Shown: piece after piece, positions 62,801 through 64,000 of the stretch
Numbering within the stretch: position 1 is the first letter of the stretch
How the letters are laid out: each line of letters opens with the position of its first letter
The notes under the pieces: generated by a model
Told to the model about the DNA's origin: nothing
Database searches by the model: none
The model's input: only the letters and a program-made list of their open reading frames with translations
From: Arenicola marina
Lineage: Eukaryota; Annelida; Polychaeta; Arenicolidae
DNA: 64,000 bases
NCBI GenBank assembly: GCA_964019135.1
Contig: OZ025263.1
Coordinates: forward strand, 24,551,639 to 24,615,638
Direction: 5' to 3'
Program-made: the position numbers and the translations under genes

Positions 62801-64000
62801 ACCCCCCCCCCCTCCGGAAAGAACTAAAAAAAGTAAACAATCAATTATGCCTTCATATTAATGTACCTTATTCCCTTGCTTAAAGCCAATTTATTAAATG
62901 ATATCTCTCGCGATTTATGGCTTTGCGCCATGTGTACAGTAACCAATGTATCTTCAAACCAGTATGCATGCTTTGGAAAGGAAAGGGGCTTTCTCGGCAA
63001 TGGCAGCTTCACAGGTGTCTTAACATTTATTTTGAGGCTTTTAGCTTATCATGGGAGAACAATATGTGGCATACTTCATTGTGCAAAGACATTTACGTGA
63101 AGATAATATTTGGCATAAGTTATTATGTACAGATCATATTTAATGGGGTCTATATTGTCCAAAGAAATGTATGTGTAAATAAATACGAATAGCAATCAAA
63201 TATCTCAGAACCTGCCATACAGCCGAGAATTCCCACATTATTTTTCATATGCCATGGTCGGATAGTCACTATAATAGAGATAGTAGCATGATAAAGCAGA
63301 AAATATATGCACGGGCACATTCATTTCATTCCTTTAAATATGCAAATAAGTTAACATGAAACTATATGCATGAATATATACTTATACAAATGGCGAAAAA
63401 AGAAAAAAAAAGGTTGGAAATAATAGGGCGTGGGGACAATATCATTGAACAGAATGAATACAACAAAATAATGATTTGCTTCGCAGAAGAACTGGAAAAC
63501 AAATCAAGTCAAAATGACGTGTGGACGGTGAGTTGCGTGAACGTATAAGGACTTCTTGCAACACACAGACATGGGTGTAGCCATGGTGAGGGTGTTTGTT
63601 GCCATGGTCAAATTTGCTATGTTTGGCTAACTTACCCGAAAATGATTGCGTGCTGTCAAGACCCGTCGTAGCCGTAACCATGGAAGTCTCAGATTCAGTC
63701 ACAGTCGGAGTCGTTTCAGTGGTAGACCCTGTTGTTTCAGTCACAGTCTGCGTTGTTTCAGTGGGAGTCGTTTCAGTGATAGAAGTAGTCTTTTCAGTGC
63801 TAGACCCTGCTGTTTCAGTCACTGTCTGTGTTGTTTCGGTGGGAGTCGTTTCAGTGATAGAAGTGGTCTTTTCAGTGGTAGACCCTTCTGTTTCAGTCAC
63901 TGTCTGTGTTGTTTCAGTGGGAGTCGTTTCGGTGATAGAAGTAGTCTTTTCAGTGCTAGACCCTGCTGTTTCAGTCACTGTCTGTGTTGTTTCAGTGGCA
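17783..64000 (-). CDS. MUC4-like transmembrane mucin gene (5' end outside window)
   Basis: This is a spliced gene read on the minus strand. Forty exons were placed by GT-AG sites, conserved domains and matching phases; a 41st is tentative. Coding in the window is about 8.4 kb (about 2,790 residues). Domain order is Thr/Ser mucin repeats, five two-exon Cys modules, microexon, EGF, NIDO, AMOP, VWD, cadherin-like, EGF-type exons, SEA, transmembrane helix, tail. NIDO-AMOP-VWD-EGF-TM is the established MUC4 arrangement; the Cys modules and a recognisable SEA domain are additions. The product should be a cell-surface, heavily O-glycosylated glycoprotein of epithelia. Nearly all module boundaries are phase 1, which favours exon shuffling and duplication. 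Signal peptide, start codon and promoter lie beyond 64000. No frameshift or stop was met in any exon. Orthology to vertebrate MUC4 is inference from architecture only. Confidence 0.88.
18060..18194 (-). mobile_element. tRNA-Tyr-like pseudogene or SINE head
   Basis: On the minus strand from 18194, GCCTCCGTGG is followed by box A TGGTCCAGTGG (18187-18177), an ACTGTAG anticodon-loop-like block (GTA, Tyr) and box B GGTTCGAAGCC (18151-18141). An eight-T run near 18060-18067 could end pol III transcription. Acceptor and anticodon stems do not pair well and there is no complete cloverleaf, so this is a relic or SINE rather than a working tRNA. Confidence 0.6.
18334..18483 (-). CDS. Cytoplasmic tail exon
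   Basis: This 150-bp exon, phase 0-0, has acceptor CGTGACAG|GA and donor CATTC|GTGAGT. It encodes DWSILKNFSQRQEIPSYE, DSVTDPDYATTARRAIGT and MNRGPVPLANDGPF. Two Tyr lie in acidic context (PSYEDS, DPDYAT) and could be phosphorylation sites; no named signalling motif was recognised. A donor follows it, so the stop codon is in a further exon. Confidence 0.82.
18822..18953 (+). repeat. G-run short element, copy A
   Basis: Begins GGTCCAGATATGCTGGATAG, has G runs, a central TTAAATGGTATAAATTACGG block, and ends CCCCCTGGATCCACTCCTG. The same order of blocks recurs at 46083-46265 and 49464-49594. It is a short non-coding dispersed element; ends and class are uncertain. It lies in the intron close to the donor of the transmembrane exon. 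Confidence 0.65.
18977..19308 (-). CDS. Transmembrane and cytoplasmic exon
   Basis: This 332-bp exon (phase 1-0) has acceptor GTTGCAG|TC and donor CAATC|GTAAGT. It opens FLPDEDFPLLAVIMG and continues with about 24 apolar residues (TIFGIILLVLVVVLVIV), then CC and the stop-transfer cluster NRRRDK. Topology is therefore type I, with mucin and SEA outside. The tail is Ser/Pro/Arg-rich (SPPPSSDGSSF, REFFPNPPIPRARW). The juxtamembrane CC is a possible palmitoylation site (inference). The plus-strand open frames over this exon are its antisense shadows. Confidence 0.88.
19341..19446. repeat. 15-bp minisatellite before the transmembrane exon
   Basis: About seven copies of GATATGGGGTATTGT with variants, starting about 30 bp from the acceptor of the transmembrane exon. 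It does not include exon sequence. Confidence 0.8.
19856..21185 (-). CDS. SEA domain, three exons
   Basis: Exons are 21040-21185 (phase 1-0), 20741-20814 (0-2) and 19856-19989 (2-1). The first encodes YRYNGTFQIIDQTYDPVLAN and SSPEFLQLAGETKLR, the second LEQVYGCLALTYV and VSVSGVEFW, the third PGTIWASWILTLDKEADP and LEEALRQNLSIFSYQ. The L-x-N-x-SS-x-EF pattern and the helix-strand order are SEA-type. SEA domains of MUC1, MUC3 and MUC13 self-cleave at G|SVVV, keeping the subunits non-covalently paired. The aligned position here is G-TIWA, with Thr replacing Ser, so autoproteolysis is possible but unproven. The domain lies directly outside the membrane helix. Confidence 0.82.
20055..20545. repeat. 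40-bp G-rich minisatellite
   Basis: Units of the type GTAGCAAAGGTAGGACAGGC plus ACTAGAGGGTGGGGCGGGCA, with a degenerate 5' section. It sits in the intron within the SEA domain, G-rich on the plus strand and therefore C-rich in the transcript. Confidence 0.85.
21312..21433. repeat. 25-bp minisatellite
   Basis: Five copies of CAAGGAAAAGAGAATTGGGC plus AATTA in the intron between the last EGF exon and the SEA domain. Confidence 0.85.
21914..22030 (-). CDS. Calcium-binding EGF exon next to SEA
   Basis: This 117-bp exon, phase 1-1, has acceptor TATCAG|AT and donor TACA|GTGAGT. It encodes DIDDCVVNTCLNGGTC, then IDRVNRFECDCTDSYYGKDC. It has six Cys, LNGGTC and YYGKDC, and a DIDDC calcium-binding start. 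It is the last EGF before the SEA domain, as in transmembrane mucins MUC3, MUC12, MUC13 and MUC17, where EGFs flank SEA. Confidence 0.9.
22190..22420 (-). mobile_element. SINE copy 2, most complete
   Basis: In its own sense it begins GCCTCCCGATGGCTCATTGG (tRNA-like head with box A) and reaches box-B-like GAGTTCGAGTT. It continues through GATCGCAGGATAAGG and TTCTTCGCAAAGTGTAGGGG, and ends in a (CCAA)n tail at 22191-22205 on the plus strand. About 230 bp. It lies in the intron between two EGF exons, 46 bp from an exon donor. Confidence 0.78.
22466..22603 (-). CDS. Calcium-binding EGF exon
   Basis: This 138-bp exon, phase 1-1, has acceptor ACTTCAG|AA and donor ACAG|GTACTC, a rather weak donor. 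It encodes EINECIAFRDGQALDDLC, QNGGLCVDGNQTYSCDC and REGYTGEYC. It is a cb-EGF with a long first loop and a QNGG-x-C motif typical of Notch-like repeats. Confidence 0.88.
22604..23822. other. Intron, 1.2 kb
   Basis: G run near 22780, a three-copy 36-bp repeat (TATCCGCTCTACAGG) near 22900-22995, otherwise nothing. Confidence 0.6.
23823..24083 (-). CDS. Double exon: Cys-rich loop plus calcium-binding EGF
   Basis: This 261-bp exon, phase 1-1, has acceptor CAACAG|AT and donor GAAG|GTGAGT. The first half encodes DCTESGLKWGVGCMSLCRC, then CDPVTGCSQCPPGFENG, a laminin/MEGF-type pattern. The second half is a cb-EGF: NIDECKNATICGPNGKC and YQCTCNAGYEPTNLGC. Two modules in one exon imply loss of the phase-1 intron between them. 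A 15-base G run lies immediately upstream of the acceptor in the gene's sense. Confidence 0.88.
24084..24769. other. Intron with long G and C runs
   Basis: A 15-base G run at about 24089, another at about 24460 and a C run near 24574-24592; no coding. Confidence 0.6.
24770..24895 (-). CDS. Calcium-binding EGF exon
   Basis: This 126-bp exon, phase 1-1, has acceptor ATTCAG|AT and donor GAAG|GTAAGT. It encodes DINECASAHECDSNAVC and YDCVCNAGFELLLDSRTC. It is a canonical cb-EGF: DINEC start, NTNGSY loop with potential beta-hydroxylation Asn, and a G-F/Y before the last Cys. It is followed in the protein by the two-domain exon at 23823-24083. Confidence 0.9.
24896..25463. other. Intron, nothing notable
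   Basis: AT-rich, no repeat or coding recognised. Confidence 0.6.
25464..25574 (-). CDS. Atypical small EGF-like exon
   Basis: This 111-bp exon is phase 1-1, with acceptor CTACGGTAG|AT after the pyrimidine-rich CTGTCTGCTC tract and donor ATAG|GTAAGG. It encodes DSTVNCSLACKYGCNN and DECICALGYEVDPADNTTC: six closely spaced Cys, no calcium-binding start. The spacing C-x3-C-x3-C is shorter than usual and resembles the small EGFs of the sushi/TNF-receptor-type class. The acceptor is the least certain of the EGF series. Confidence 0.72.
26031..26159 (-). CDS. EGF exon after the 13-kb array
   Basis: This 129-bp exon, phase 1-1, has acceptor CCGACAG|AT and donor CAAG|GTTAGT. It encodes NIDECALGLFTCDQNCTD and FTCGCFPGFNGTPC: a cb-EGF start (NIDEC) with six Cys and an insert between C3 and C4. 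The intron upstream of it is 13.7 kb, by far the largest in the gene, because of the minisatellite. Confidence 0.88.
26566..39870 (-). repeat. 13.3-kb junction minisatellite carrying decoy 5' splice sites
   Basis: Tandem 34-bp units (about 390 by length). On the minus strand the consensus is CACGTGTCTAAGTAAGTACC followed by CACTCTCAGTCTAA. The unit starts inside the EGF exon that ends at 39863: its last 13 bases GACACGTGTCTAA and its donor GTAAGTA are the first unit. Later units keep GTAAGTA, GTAAATA or GTGAGTA at the same place, and most keep CACGTG. The array fills almost the whole 13.7-kb intron. Large blocks are themselves duplicated (offsets 2,102, 2,182 and 3,184 bp). If the second donor were used the reading would be L-S-K-Y-P-L-S-V-stop. 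Confidence 0.95.
39863..39982 (-). CDS. Calcium-binding EGF exon whose donor seeds the 13-kb array
   Basis: This 120-bp exon, phase 1-1, has acceptor GTTTCAG|AT. It encodes DIDECRNASTCISGAACTN and YGSFECACPDGYYTVNDTC: a cb-EGF with DxDE start, six Cys and the aromatic before C5. The exon ends ACG TGT CTA A|GTAAGT. The last 13 exonic bases, GACACGTGTCTAA, and the donor are present in the 34-bp unit that then repeats for 13.3 kb downstream. The next exon completes the codon to Asn, giving NIDEC. Confidence 0.9.
40295..40459 (-). CDS. EGF-like exon
   Basis: This 165-bp exon, phase 1-1, has acceptor GCTCCAG and donor GCAG|GTATGT. It encodes GDFCDTEVNGCLANPCQASI and QCKDADAAEHNSTGNAYTC, then SGCAAGFELLGGKKC. 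It has eight Cys: a loose EGF with an inserted polar loop carrying an NST sequon. The upstream intron holds a 32-bp repeat that starts about 25 bp from the acceptor but does not include exon sequence. Confidence 0.82.
40485..40715. repeat. 32-bp minisatellite
   Basis: About seven copies of GCGTGAGATGGCATCATGGC plus AAACTATACGCC, starting about 25 bp upstream (gene sense) of the acceptor of exon 40295-40459. No exon sequence in the unit. Confidence 0.85.
40873..41045 (-). CDS. Cys-rich exon completing the post-VWD unit
   Basis: This 173-bp exon (phase 2 to 1) encodes RFTGTDSKDARAVALITLVR, MCPCSVNQGVCDYEHLL and VTYCDCFPAWEG. The Cys arrangement (CPC, C, CDC) reads like an EGF-type fold completed by FCDTE in the following exon. 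Acceptor TCTGCAG and donor GAAG|GTGAGT are both strong. It sits where MUC4-like proteins have the first post-VWD EGF. Confidence 0.78.
41488..41701 (-). CDS. Cadherin/Ig-like beta-sandwich exon
   Basis: This 214-bp exon (phase 1 to 2, the only phase-2 junction in the middle of the gene) encodes NNDPPTIVGLTVLDVQLMVE, then MVITANDPEGHTVTLIAD and TLTWTPQNLNPTETF. DPPTI, NDPEGHTVT and LTWTP resemble dystroglycan-type cadherin-like or putative-Ig domains found in large surface proteins. It shares its phase-2 boundary with the next exon, so the two are probably one structural unit. Family assignment is by pattern only. Confidence 0.75.
42048..42687 (-). CDS. VWD C-terminal part and post-VWD region, two exons
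   Basis: The exon at 42490-42687 (acceptor TTTGAG, a non-pyrimidine base before AG; donor CAAT|GTAAGT) encodes LYFRVLLTSGLLGRTHGLLG, then GVFNNRTEDDLALPDG and DIFADFGPQC: the GLLG-x-FN-x(4)-DDL-x(3)-DG end of the VWD domain. The exon at 42048-42302 encodes DSLFYYPPGTDYFTF and LFQPLFQDDVIW, then CASNLQCLYDLFVTGD and VAQATKEIQEEN, matching the region that follows VWD in MUC4/SUSD2. Both are phase 1-1. Confidence 0.87.
42723..42945. repeat. 35-bp AT-rich minisatellite
   Basis: About seven copies of ATAAAAATCATATAATTATT plus AAATTCAGTTC, in the intron before the VWD C-terminal exon, starting about 35 bp from its acceptor. Confidence 0.8.
43205..44275. repeat. 25-bp GC-rich minisatellite interrupted by a SINE
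   Basis: About 38 units of GGGACCCAGCTTGGGGCGGC plus CAGCA, filling the intron inside the VWD domain, with SINE copy 3 inserted at 43738-43840. Unit boundaries do not reach the exons. The overlapping open frames on both strands are repeat artefacts. Confidence 0.9.
43738..43840 (-). mobile_element. SINE copy 3, inserted inside a minisatellite
   Basis: This 5'-truncated copy of the same SINE (blocks GGTAGGGGGTTACTCCC, GGGACATGGCTCC, ATTGACGCGATATGACC, a CCAACC tail) sits between units of the 25-bp array 43205-44275. The array flanks continue on both sides in the same phase of repeat type, so the array predates the insertion. Confidence 0.75.
44294..45019 (-). CDS. VWD domain, N-terminal exons
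   Basis: The exons are 44765-45019 and 44294-44428, both phase 1-1. The first opens with GFGDPHITTVDGLQYTFNGL and GEYWLIKNQTFNLQGR, a textbook von Willebrand D start (GDPH, T-x-DG, Y-x-FNG), then a Thr/Ser/Ala loop and ARIYVAVNADFSG. Its donor is GG|GTGGGTA-like and weaker than most. The second gives LEIIVDETQSFTDW and MILRKDGATLYVAFQSG. In MUC4 this region lacks most Cys of gel-forming mucin D domains, and the same holds here. Confidence 0.88.
45537..45777 (-). CDS. AMOP-VWD linker exon with CC motif
   Basis: This 241-bp exon (phase 0-1) has acceptor GGTTTAG and donor ACCT|GTAAGT. It encodes RCCYEADTSPGATELYGTL, a Tyr/Pro stretch (LLRYNPIYYPELHQQEDIIP) and DQCCELSDQCDLFYEVRP, then CAYYVAPTTC. 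The RCCY and QCC-x(3)-C-xLF-x(4)RP-x(3)C-x2-Y signatures are those linking AMOP to VWD in MUC4 and SUSD2. The last codon is completed by the next exon to give Cys, then VGFGDPH. Confidence 0.88.
46083..46265 (-). repeat. G-run short element, copy B
   Basis: It is the longest of three copies. On the minus strand: GGGGCGGATTCAGAAAACC, GATATGCTGTATAG, G runs, ATGGTATAAATTTCGGC, more G runs, CCCCCTGGATCCGCCCCTG. Its end is about 17 bp from the donor of the AMOP exon, so it is a recent neighbour of a working splice site. Confidence 0.65.
46283..46530 (-). CDS. AMOP domain exon
   Basis: This 248-bp exon (phase 1-0) has acceptor CCATAG and donor GCGCAG|GTACGT. It encodes a Cys-containing domain with the AMOP hallmark LPHCPCTWELAGLDARY preceded by DSRLDEIDDALVQ and followed by LTGCADSF. 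AMOP (adhesion-associated domain in MUC4 and other proteins) always sits between NIDO and VWD in this family, as here. A G/C-run repeat element ends only about 17 bp from its donor. Confidence 0.9.
46967..49123 (-). CDS. NIDO domain, four exons
   Basis: Exons are 48987-49123 (phase 1-0), 48546-48710 (0-0), 47670-47849 (0-0) and 46967-47189 (0-1). The first gives the classic nidogen opening GLYPYGLGARDQSLTNSDDG and the second FFPLDDTDKAMIAPFWMDFD with GILYHQ. The third gives VYRRFTPDQ and DEVAVITWSNMVPF. The fourth gives FQLVLMSDSSRSYMIFLYDEL-like strands, then a linker to AMOP. NIDO is an extracellular domain of nidogen, tectorin, SUSD2 and MUC4, thought to act in adhesion. The exon at 47670 has its acceptor and first 38 bases repeated seven times upstream; that array fills the whole intron. 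Confidence 0.92.
47850..48540 (-). repeat. 92-bp junction minisatellite of a NIDO exon acceptor
   Basis: Seven intronic copies in exact 92-bp steps (TCGGTAGA at 47933, 48025, 48117, 48209, 48301, 48393 and 48485, with the exonic original at 47841). Each has 38 bp copied from the 5' end of the NIDO exon (GTCTACCGACGC start) plus the acceptor TTTGTGTAG and 54 bp of intron. The array is the entire 696-bp intron. Two copies share a variant (CTATGCGTGTAGCG in place of TCGGGGGTGAAGCG). Confidence 0.93.
49464..49594 (+). repeat. G-run short element, copy C
   Basis: Same block order as copies A and B: GAATCCAGATATGTTGGATA, G run, TTAAAGGGTACAGATTTCGG, G-rich, then CCCCCTGGATCCGTCCCTG. Located in the intron between the EGF exon and the first NIDO exon. 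Confidence 0.65.
49629..49736 (-). CDS. EGF-like domain exon before NIDO
   Basis: This 108-bp exon, phase 1-1, has acceptor GAAACAG and donor ATGG|GTAAGC. It encodes DWCASQPCQGLANCTNMV followed by YYCSCPVGFTGPNC: six Cys in EGF order, no calcium-binding DxNE start, and an aromatic/Gly motif (GFTGPNC) as in Notch/Delta-type EGFs. It contains one NCT N-glycosylation sequon. It separates the Cys-module block from the NIDO domain. Confidence 0.88.
49957..49983 (-). CDS. 27-nt microexon encoding ANGTAPGPI
   Basis: A perfect acceptor (ATTTCAG|CC) and donor (ATAG|GTGAGA) flank 27 nt in phase 1 to 1. They join the module 5 exon (ending TGC G|) to the following EGF exon (starting AT TGG) without changing frame. 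The peptide is a short Gly/Pro linker with an NGT N-glycosylation sequon. As the exon is a multiple of three it could be skipped. It is predicted from splice signals only, with no domain homology behind it. Confidence 0.55.
   Translation of the reverse strand, partial: PMVQLLAR
50292..51530 (-). CDS. Cys-rich two-exon module 5 (divergent)
   Basis: It comprises exon A at 51412-51530 (acceptor TTGTAG, donor CTAAC|GTGAGT) and exon B at 50292-50448 (acceptor TTTTCAG, donor TTGCG|GTGAGA). A encodes FCPVCIKSESWSKCDEVAV and DVPCNN. B encodes RCKHEVVRDGSG, RLCVDESEC, QYCED and QCETCFNPYC. It keeps the Cys pattern and phases of its siblings but lacks the KRG signature. The acceptor and first 28 exonic bases of exon B are repeated ten more times in the intron upstream, the clearest 3' splice-site array in the window. 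Confidence 0.75.
50449..51053 (-). repeat. Junction minisatellite of a module 5 acceptor
   Basis: Ten intronic copies alternating 52 and 61-63 bp, each repeating the first 28 bases of exon 50292-50448 (TCGCGGTGCAAGCATGAGG start) with an acceptor. CCGCGA marks copies at 50504, 50556, 50617, 50669, 50732, 50795, 50866, 50908, 50969 and 51021, with the exonic one at 50443. Two acceptor types alternate: GTTTTCAG and ATAGCTCAG. Confidence 0.92.
52060..53213 (-). CDS. Cys-rich two-exon module 4 (Ly6/uPAR-like)
   Basis: It comprises exon A at 53107-53213 (acceptor GCTAG, donor GTCAGA|GTGAGT) and exon B at 52060-52255 (acceptor TTATAG, donor GCAG|GTCAGT). A encodes SCYVCDSTSPTMCDLHAVV and QSCAGV. 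B encodes AVCQEEQLLDKRGTPIYF, RYCAKTVDC, KVCIPWDYGADADGTRC and QCVSSPVCAG. The near-identity to module 3 extends to the shared IPWDYG-DADGTRC block, absent from modules 1, 2 and 5. The intervening intron carries a repeat rich in TGACGTCA next to the exon A donor. Confidence 0.8.
52752..53095. repeat. Short-period repeat rich in TGACGTCA
   Basis: Degenerate 12-14 bp units of GACGTCATCGAAT with GACGACATAGATAAC variants, ending at the donor of module 4 exon A. Several copies contain the full palindrome TGACGTCA, the CREB/ATF consensus. Confidence 0.85.
53214..53863. other. Intron with G/C runs
   Basis: G-run block near 53440-53475 and C-run block near 53650-53690 flank a GC-rich stretch (CCGCGGAAAATACCCC, GGATTTTAGCGGC). 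Possibly another short dispersed element; family not identified. Confidence 0.5.
53864..55657 (-). CDS. Cys-rich two-exon module 3 (Ly6/uPAR-like)
   Basis: It comprises exon A at 55545-55657 (acceptor TGTCAG, donor GGAGAC|GTAAGT) and exon B at 53864-54059 (acceptor TTATAG, donor TACAG|GTCAGT). A encodes GCNVCNSTSPAACEASAVV and QSCAGGD. B encodes VVCLEEELTDKRGTYIYY, then RYCAEVPNC, EVCIPWDYG and RCEKCIDSPFC. It is very close to module 4 in both exons, so 3 and 4 come from a recent tandem duplication of an A+B cassette. The intron between A and B is 1.5 kb long and contains a MITE whose end lies about 20 bp from the exon A donor. Confidence 0.8.
54060..55163. other. Intron of module 3, unannotated part
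   Basis: No coding or repeat recognised before the MITE. Confidence 0.55.
55164..55524. mobile_element. MITE with about 75-bp terminal inverted repeats
   Basis: Left end CCCCAGAGGGGCCCGTATTC and right end GAATGCGACCTCTGGGG are inverted copies. The match runs about 75 bp through TAATCGCCACTTAGGC, TACGCCACTAGACTTAA and AAGATTTGTCGAGCGA. The interior of about 200 bp has no coding. No target duplication was evident. It is a non-autonomous DNA transposon remnant in an intron of the mucin gene, about 20 bp from the donor of module 3 exon A. Confidence 0.8.
55740..56590. repeat. 28-bp minisatellite
   Basis: About 30 copies of GAACGCGGCCAAGTATCGAT plus ACCTGGAT, in the intron between modules 2 and 3. 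The unit has no stop in any minus frame and 28 is not a multiple of three, so all three minus frames stay open (AFIQVSILGRVHP-type peptides). No exon sequence in the unit. Confidence 0.92.
56813..57480 (-). CDS. Cys-rich two-exon module 2 (Ly6/uPAR-like)
   Basis: It comprises exon A at 57359-57480 (acceptor TTACAG, donor AGTGAG|GTACAG) and exon B at 56813-56996 (acceptor GCCAG, donor GCAG|GTCAGT). A encodes LACPVCTSNRGWDECN with a final SCGNTSE. B encodes SFCIERDLRNKRGSVIEVV, then ECVSKSAC and ELCETCTPTQDC. Phases 1-0 and 0-1 match module 1, so the pair duplicates as one cassette. The NKRG signature is shared with module 1. It acts presumably as an extracellular disulfide-bonded spacer or ligand-binding unit; function unknown. 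Confidence 0.75.
57655..57845 (-). repeat. About 66-bp repeat touching the module 1 donor
   Basis: About three copies. The real junction reads GACC|GTAAGTAGCCTGGGTA on the minus strand. Two downstream copies read GGATTAGTAGC followed by CTGGGTA or ATGCGTA, i.e. the same block with the donor lost. Confidence 0.65.
57846..58326 (-). CDS. Cys-rich two-exon module 1 (Ly6/uPAR-like)
   Basis: It comprises exon A at 58244-58326 (phase 1 to 0) and exon B at 57846-58014 (phase 0 to 1). A holds PCPCVVC and two later Cys. B holds VCQHVEWINKRGVVFNVSRQ, then QCVPSDDC and ICYNCTC. Cys spacing C-x2-C, C-x8-C, C-RG-C-x5-C and a final C-x2-C matches the four sibling modules downstream. The layout of CxxC start, a basic RG loop and a paired-Cys end, split over two exons, resembles three-finger (Ly6/uPAR) domains, but this is a resemblance by eye. 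The B exon donor reads ACC|GTAAGT, and decayed copies of this junction form a short array just downstream. The 170-bp intron between A and B holds a 35-bp repeat. Confidence 0.75.
58040..58195. repeat. 35-bp minisatellite
   Basis: Four to five copies of GATGTGACATCTGGGGCAGG plus GCATTTAAGTATATA, in the short intron between the two exons of module 1. Confidence 0.85.
58579..59685 (-). CDS. Mucin exon, 17-residue TSTGPTVSETTATVP repeats
   Basis: This 1,107-bp exon is 369 codons long, phase 1 to 1. The acceptor is CTCAACAG|AG and the donor ACGC|GTAAGT. Its centre is a regular 51-bp array encoding 17-residue units of the form TTSTGPTVSETTATVPQ, about ten copies. The N-terminal side has longer units (TETTPPETTQTVTFSLSETS), and the C-terminal side decays into TTTESTITETTLS. 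No Cys. It forms the membrane-proximal part of the glycosylated rod and joins directly to the first Cys-rich module. Unit length is a multiple of three, so copy-number change would keep the frame; length polymorphism is expected. Confidence 0.9.
60300..61140 (-). repeat. 30-bp minisatellite with GTAAGT in most units
   Basis: About 28 units. On the minus strand a unit reads GGTAAGTAGGCAGTATGATA plus TTAGGGGCAT, so G|GTAAGTAG, a strong 5' splice consensus, recurs every 30 or 60 bp. Alternate units have GGGTAGGCAG instead. It lies in the intron between two mucin exons. The 292-codon plus-strand frame here (LPTYHAPNII repeats) exists only because 30 is a multiple of three. Confidence 0.9.
61418..62299 (-). 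CDS. Mucin exon, irregular Thr/Ser/Val repeats
   Basis: This 882-bp exon is 294 codons long, phase 1 to phase 1. The acceptor is CGTTCAG|CT and the donor TCAG|GTACCG, a weak donor compared with the GTAAGT used elsewhere. It encodes about 18 loosely repeated blocks of 13-17 residues of the type ATETTATVPASSTSG, rich in Thr, Ser, Val and Pro and lacking Cys. It is a PTS domain and so a target for dense O-glycosylation. Local duplications are visible: a 50-60 residue stretch around 61800-62000 is repeated almost unchanged. The long plus-strand open frame over this exon (61540-62349) is its antisense shadow. Confidence 0.88.
62300..63635. other. Intron between mucin exons
   Basis: AT-rich, 1.3 kb; a C run near 62795-62810, nothing else seen. 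Confidence 0.6.
63636..64000 (-). CDS. Mucin exon, Thr-rich 26-residue repeats (runs off the window)
   Basis: The frame is open to the window edge and encodes a Thr/Ser/Glu-rich tandem repeat of 26 residues (78 bp), with blocks such as TETTPTETTQTVTET and STEKTTSI. Such PTS repeats are O-glycosylated rods in mucins. The exon ends TTT TCG G|GTAAGT (phase 1) at 63636, and the next exon restores the frame as F-S-A-S. The true 5' end of the exon, and any further repeats, lie beyond 64000. The last third before the donor (about residues STVTESETSMVTATTG) is less regular, as is usual at the edge of a mucin array. Confidence 0.85.

Overview
The window looks like part of a metazoan chromosome, probably a lancelet (Branchiostoma-like) or another invertebrate deuterostome. 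The reasons are a many-exon gene with consistent phase-1 module introns, AT-rich intergenic DNA, MITE/SINE/LINE debris, and an exceptional density of intronic minisatellites, several of which run across exon-intron junctions. I recall such junction-spanning minisatellites ('mirages') being reported from amphioxus, but I could not check this. The species call is inference; the gene structure is read from the sequence.

About 46 kb (17.8-64.0 kb, minus strand) is one gene: a membrane-anchored mucin of the MUC4 type. Its 5' end lies beyond base 64000. I traced 40 exons with matching phases plus one tentative last exon, about 8.4 kb of coding sequence. In protein order they encode: three Thr/Ser-rich mucin exons (64.0-58.6 kb); five tandem two-exon cysteine-rich modules resembling Ly6/uPAR three-finger domains (58.3-50.3 kb); a 27-nt microexon and an EGF (50.0-49.6 kb); NIDO (49.1-47.0 kb); AMOP (46.5-45.5 kb); VWD and its C-terminal part (45.0-42.0 kb); a cadherin-like beta-sandwich (41.7 kb); a run of EGF-type exons (41.0-21.9 kb); a SEA domain (21.2-19.9 kb); and a transmembrane segment with a cytoplasmic tail (19.3-17.8 kb). 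The expected product is a large cell-surface glycoprotein with an O-glycosylated brush outside, a protease-like SEA break near the membrane, and a tail of about 135 residues inside.

The most striking feature is the introns. One intron holds a 13.3-kb array of a 34-bp unit (26.57-39.87 kb). Its unit contains the last 13 exonic bases of the adjoining EGF exon plus its GTAAGT donor, so hundreds of decoy 5' splice sites lie beside the real one. Two other arrays (47.85-48.54 kb and 50.45-51.05 kb) do the same with 3' splice acceptors. A fourth (60.3-61.1 kb) carries GTAAGT in each 30-bp unit. Most other introns of the gene carry their own unrelated minisatellite.

The left 18 kb is gene-poor. It holds a single-exon ankyrin-repeat/SOCS-box (ASB-like) gene or pseudogene on the minus strand (6.4-8.0 kb) with its frame broken, a 5'-truncated L1/Tx1-like LINE (12.1-14.15 kb), an 860-bp imperfect palindrome (10.6-11.5 kb), SINE copies, several satellites and a perfect-arm hairpin (15.7 kb). 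Nothing looks bacterial, and no CRISPR array, rRNA or intact tRNA was found.
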